Below are positions 62,569 through 64,000 of a DNA stretch of 64,000 bases, in pieces. Numbering within the stretch: the stretch's first letter is position 1; each line of letters opens with the position of its first letter. Source of the stretch: Bryobacterales bacterium (GTDB taxonomy: Bacteria > Acidobacteriota > Terriglobia > Bryobacterales > Bryobacteraceae). The notes under the pieces were generated by a model that saw nothing but the letters and a program-made list of their open reading frames with translations, ran no database searches and had not been told where the DNA came from. The stretch lies in NCBI GenBank assembly GCA_026954325.1, contig JAIXKK010000126.1:62001-126000 (forward strand), written 5' to 3'. A program made the translations under genes and the position numbers.

Positions 62569-64000
62569 CTAGCGCTTTGGATACGGCACGCCGTAGCCAC
62601 GTACCGAATGCCAGATGGCCCGGTTGAGCAGATCCTCCGGCGCTTCATCGGGCTCGTCGAAATCCATGCGCATGGAGGCTTGGGCCAATTGGCGTTGGAG
62701 GCCGTGAAGGGCTTTGAGCGGAGGGTTCATCTCATCGAGAGGAATGCGGTTGGGCAATGCCGTGTAGGGAGAATCGTCGGGTTCGGAGGTGAAGACGGAA
62801 AACATCGGCTCTGCCGCCAGATCGAACTGGCTGGTGGGCGGAAGACCGAGGATTTGCTCTATGGTGCGGTACATATTAATGGTGGTGTAGAAATTGGAGT
62901 CAACGGCTTTCCGCCGCACCCAGGGGCTGATGACCATGGCGACGGTGCGGTGGCCGTCCACGTGGTCGAGACCGTTCTGGGCATCATCTTCGACGACGAA
63001 GATGGCCGATTCCTTCCAGTAGCGGCTATGCGAAACGGCTTCCACCAGACGGCCGAGGGCAAGGTCGTTGTCGGCGACCATGGCGCGCGGCGTGGGGAAT
63101 CCGGGCGCAGTGCCGCTTGTGTGGTCATTGGGCAACAGCAGGAGCACGAGGGGCGGCAAATCGCCGTTCTTTTCGTAACCGCGGAAGTCTTCGAGGAACC
63201 GGTCGACGCGATACTGATCGGTGACGAGCATGCTGAAACCGGGATAGCGGGTGGAGTAGATGCCCTGAAGGCCGAGGATGGGCGTGCGGGCGGTGATGGA
63301 GATTCTGCCGGCTCCCGATTTCCAATCTTGGTAGATGTCCGTCCACGTGGATTTGGAAGGGGTGATGGTGACAAGCCCGCGTTCGCCGTAGGAACGCACC
63401 GGGAGCCCGTGTTCCTTTGCGTTGTCCCAGAGGAACCCGGTGGGGGCGAAGAGCATGGGATTCTGGTCATTGCGGCCATTACTGTATTTGTGGAGCCAAT
63501 CGCCGGCGTACCCCTGCGTGCACCAGCGGTGGCCGAGCGCGGATTGATCGCCGGGCGCGTAGAAGTTATCGAGGATGGTGTATTTCCCGGCAAGCGCGTG
63601 ATGGTTGGGAGTGACGTCGCGGCCGAATTGGACAAGCGAGGGGTCGCCGTTCGCCTGGGGGAGATCGCCGAAGACCTGATCGTAGGTGCGATTCTCCTTG
63701 ATCACGTAGAAGACGTGCCTGATGGAGGAGGGCTGCCGGCCGCTGACTGGCACAGGCTGCGCCGCATGGTTGTTCTGCATCACCTGCTTCGTGAAGCCGG
63801 CGAGTTGTTTCCCGGAGGGAGCATCCATGAGGGAGACGATGCCCACGCGATCGCGGTAGCTGCGTCCCTTGGCTCCTTGGCGCGTGGGAGCGATGGAGCC
63901 GAAGCCGTAGCCGCTGGCGATGTACAGCCGCCGCGAATCCGGAGAAACGGCGACAGCCGTGGGGTACCACCCGGTGGGGATGAAACCTTGCACGGCGGGC
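62569..64000 (-). CDS. Phosphoesterase family protein with N-terminal beta-propeller (5'-partial)
   Basis: The frame runs off the right edge, so the N-terminus is missing; the GTG near 63993 is inside the gene. The visible 476 residues begin in a YVTN/WD-like propeller repeat (PTGWYPTAVAVSPDSRRLYIA) and continue as a PF04185-type phosphoesterase (alkaline-phosphatase-like superfamily): VFYVIKENRTYDQVFGD near residue 95, a GDQSALGHRW stretch and VVEDDAQNGLDHVDGHRT near 330, which supply metal-binding Asp/His. Exported acidobacterial members are common; substrate unknown. The start of the helicase gene lies 51 bases beyond its stop. Confidence 0.85.
   Translation of the reverse strand, partial: PAVQGFIPTGWYPTAVAVSPDSRRLYIASGYGFGSIAPTRQGAKGRSYRDRVGIVSLMDAPSGKQLAGFTKQVMQNNHAAQPVPVSGRQPSSIRHVFYVIKENRTYDQVFGDLPQANGDPSLVQFGRDVTPNHHALAGKYTILDNFYAPGDQSALGHRWCTQGYAGDWLHKYSNGRNDQNPMLFAPTGFLWDNAKEHGLPVRSYGERGLVTITPSKSTWTDIYQDWKSGAGRISITARTPILGLQGIYSTRYPGFSMLVTDQYRVDRFLEDFRGYEKNGDLPPLVLLLLPNDHTSGTAPGFPTPRAMVADNDLALGRLVEAVSHSRYWKESAIFVVEDDAQNGLDHVDGHRTVAMVISPWVRRKAVDSNFYTTINMYRTIEQILGLPPTSQFDLAAEPMFSVFTSEPDDSPYTALPNRIPLDEMNPPLKALHGLQRQLAQASMRMDFDEPDEAPEDLLNRAIWHSVRGYGVPYPKR

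Overview
The window looks like chromosome of a high-GC, Gram-negative acidobacterium, most likely of the Solibacter/Bryobacter type. The evidence is family content: an Oar-like TonB receptor with an N-terminal carboxypeptidase-regulatory domain, a CadC/TolB/TPR one-component regulator, many exported (Sec or Tat) versions of sugar and acid enzymes, a KSxGPxTPEGK-type hypothetical protein, and outer-membrane assembly proteins. This placement is inference from families, not from a marker search. I see no rRNA, tRNA, CRISPR array, intact insertion sequence or phage gene.

Layout. 1-8 kb: a membrane protein of unknown role, a GT-C glycosyltransferase, a Tat-exported mannonate-dehydratase-like protein followed by the collapsed remnant of a DUF1080 gene, an exported esterase and a GNAT acetyltransferase. 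7.2-12.7 kb: a TonB receptor and a TIM-barrel sugar isomerase that share an upstream box, with a divergent acetamidase. 12.7-18 kb: housekeeping genes queA-hemB and divergent tsaD, plus small exported proteins and a cold-shock gene with a long leader. 18-22.8 kb: an hslV-hslU-lipoprotein-FAH-hydrolase cluster with overlapping start and stop codons. 22.8-23.6 kb: a two-gene HEPN module. 23.6-29.8 kb: exported dehydrogenase, DUF4126 protein, GH67/GH20-like protein, HpaI-type aldolase and a mutarotase-like protein, a probable sugar or uronate breakdown neighbourhood. 30-39 kb: rpoB-rpoC, without rplJL next to them and with a double zinc-ribbon insertion in RpoB. 39-43 kb: a CadC-like regulator, relics and a frameshifted short-chain dehydrogenase. 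43-48 kb: a mannose-1-phosphate guanylyltransferase, lepB, an enolase-superfamily dehydratase and a CoA-transferase. 48-52.5 kb: a histidine kinase/response regulator fusion made by deletion, TPR proteins and a decayed OmpA gene. 52.5-59.2 kb: one 2240-residue gene that joins a TamB-like protein to a five-POTRA Omp85 barrel. 59-64 kb: a SWIM/SNF2 helicase and the 3' part of a phosphoesterase gene.

The most unusual items are the TamB-BamA-type fusion (52496-59218), which would cross the whole envelope in one polypeptide; the RpoB insertion, whose first zinc ribbon has the same Cys spacing as the native ribbon of RpoC; the kinase/regulator fusion that lacks the receiver acidic pocket; and a cluster of decayed genes (DUF1080, SDR, OmpA, a possible HAF-repeat relic). 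Many start codons lie only 6-7 bases after a TAnnnT hexamer, which suggests frequent leaderless transcription.
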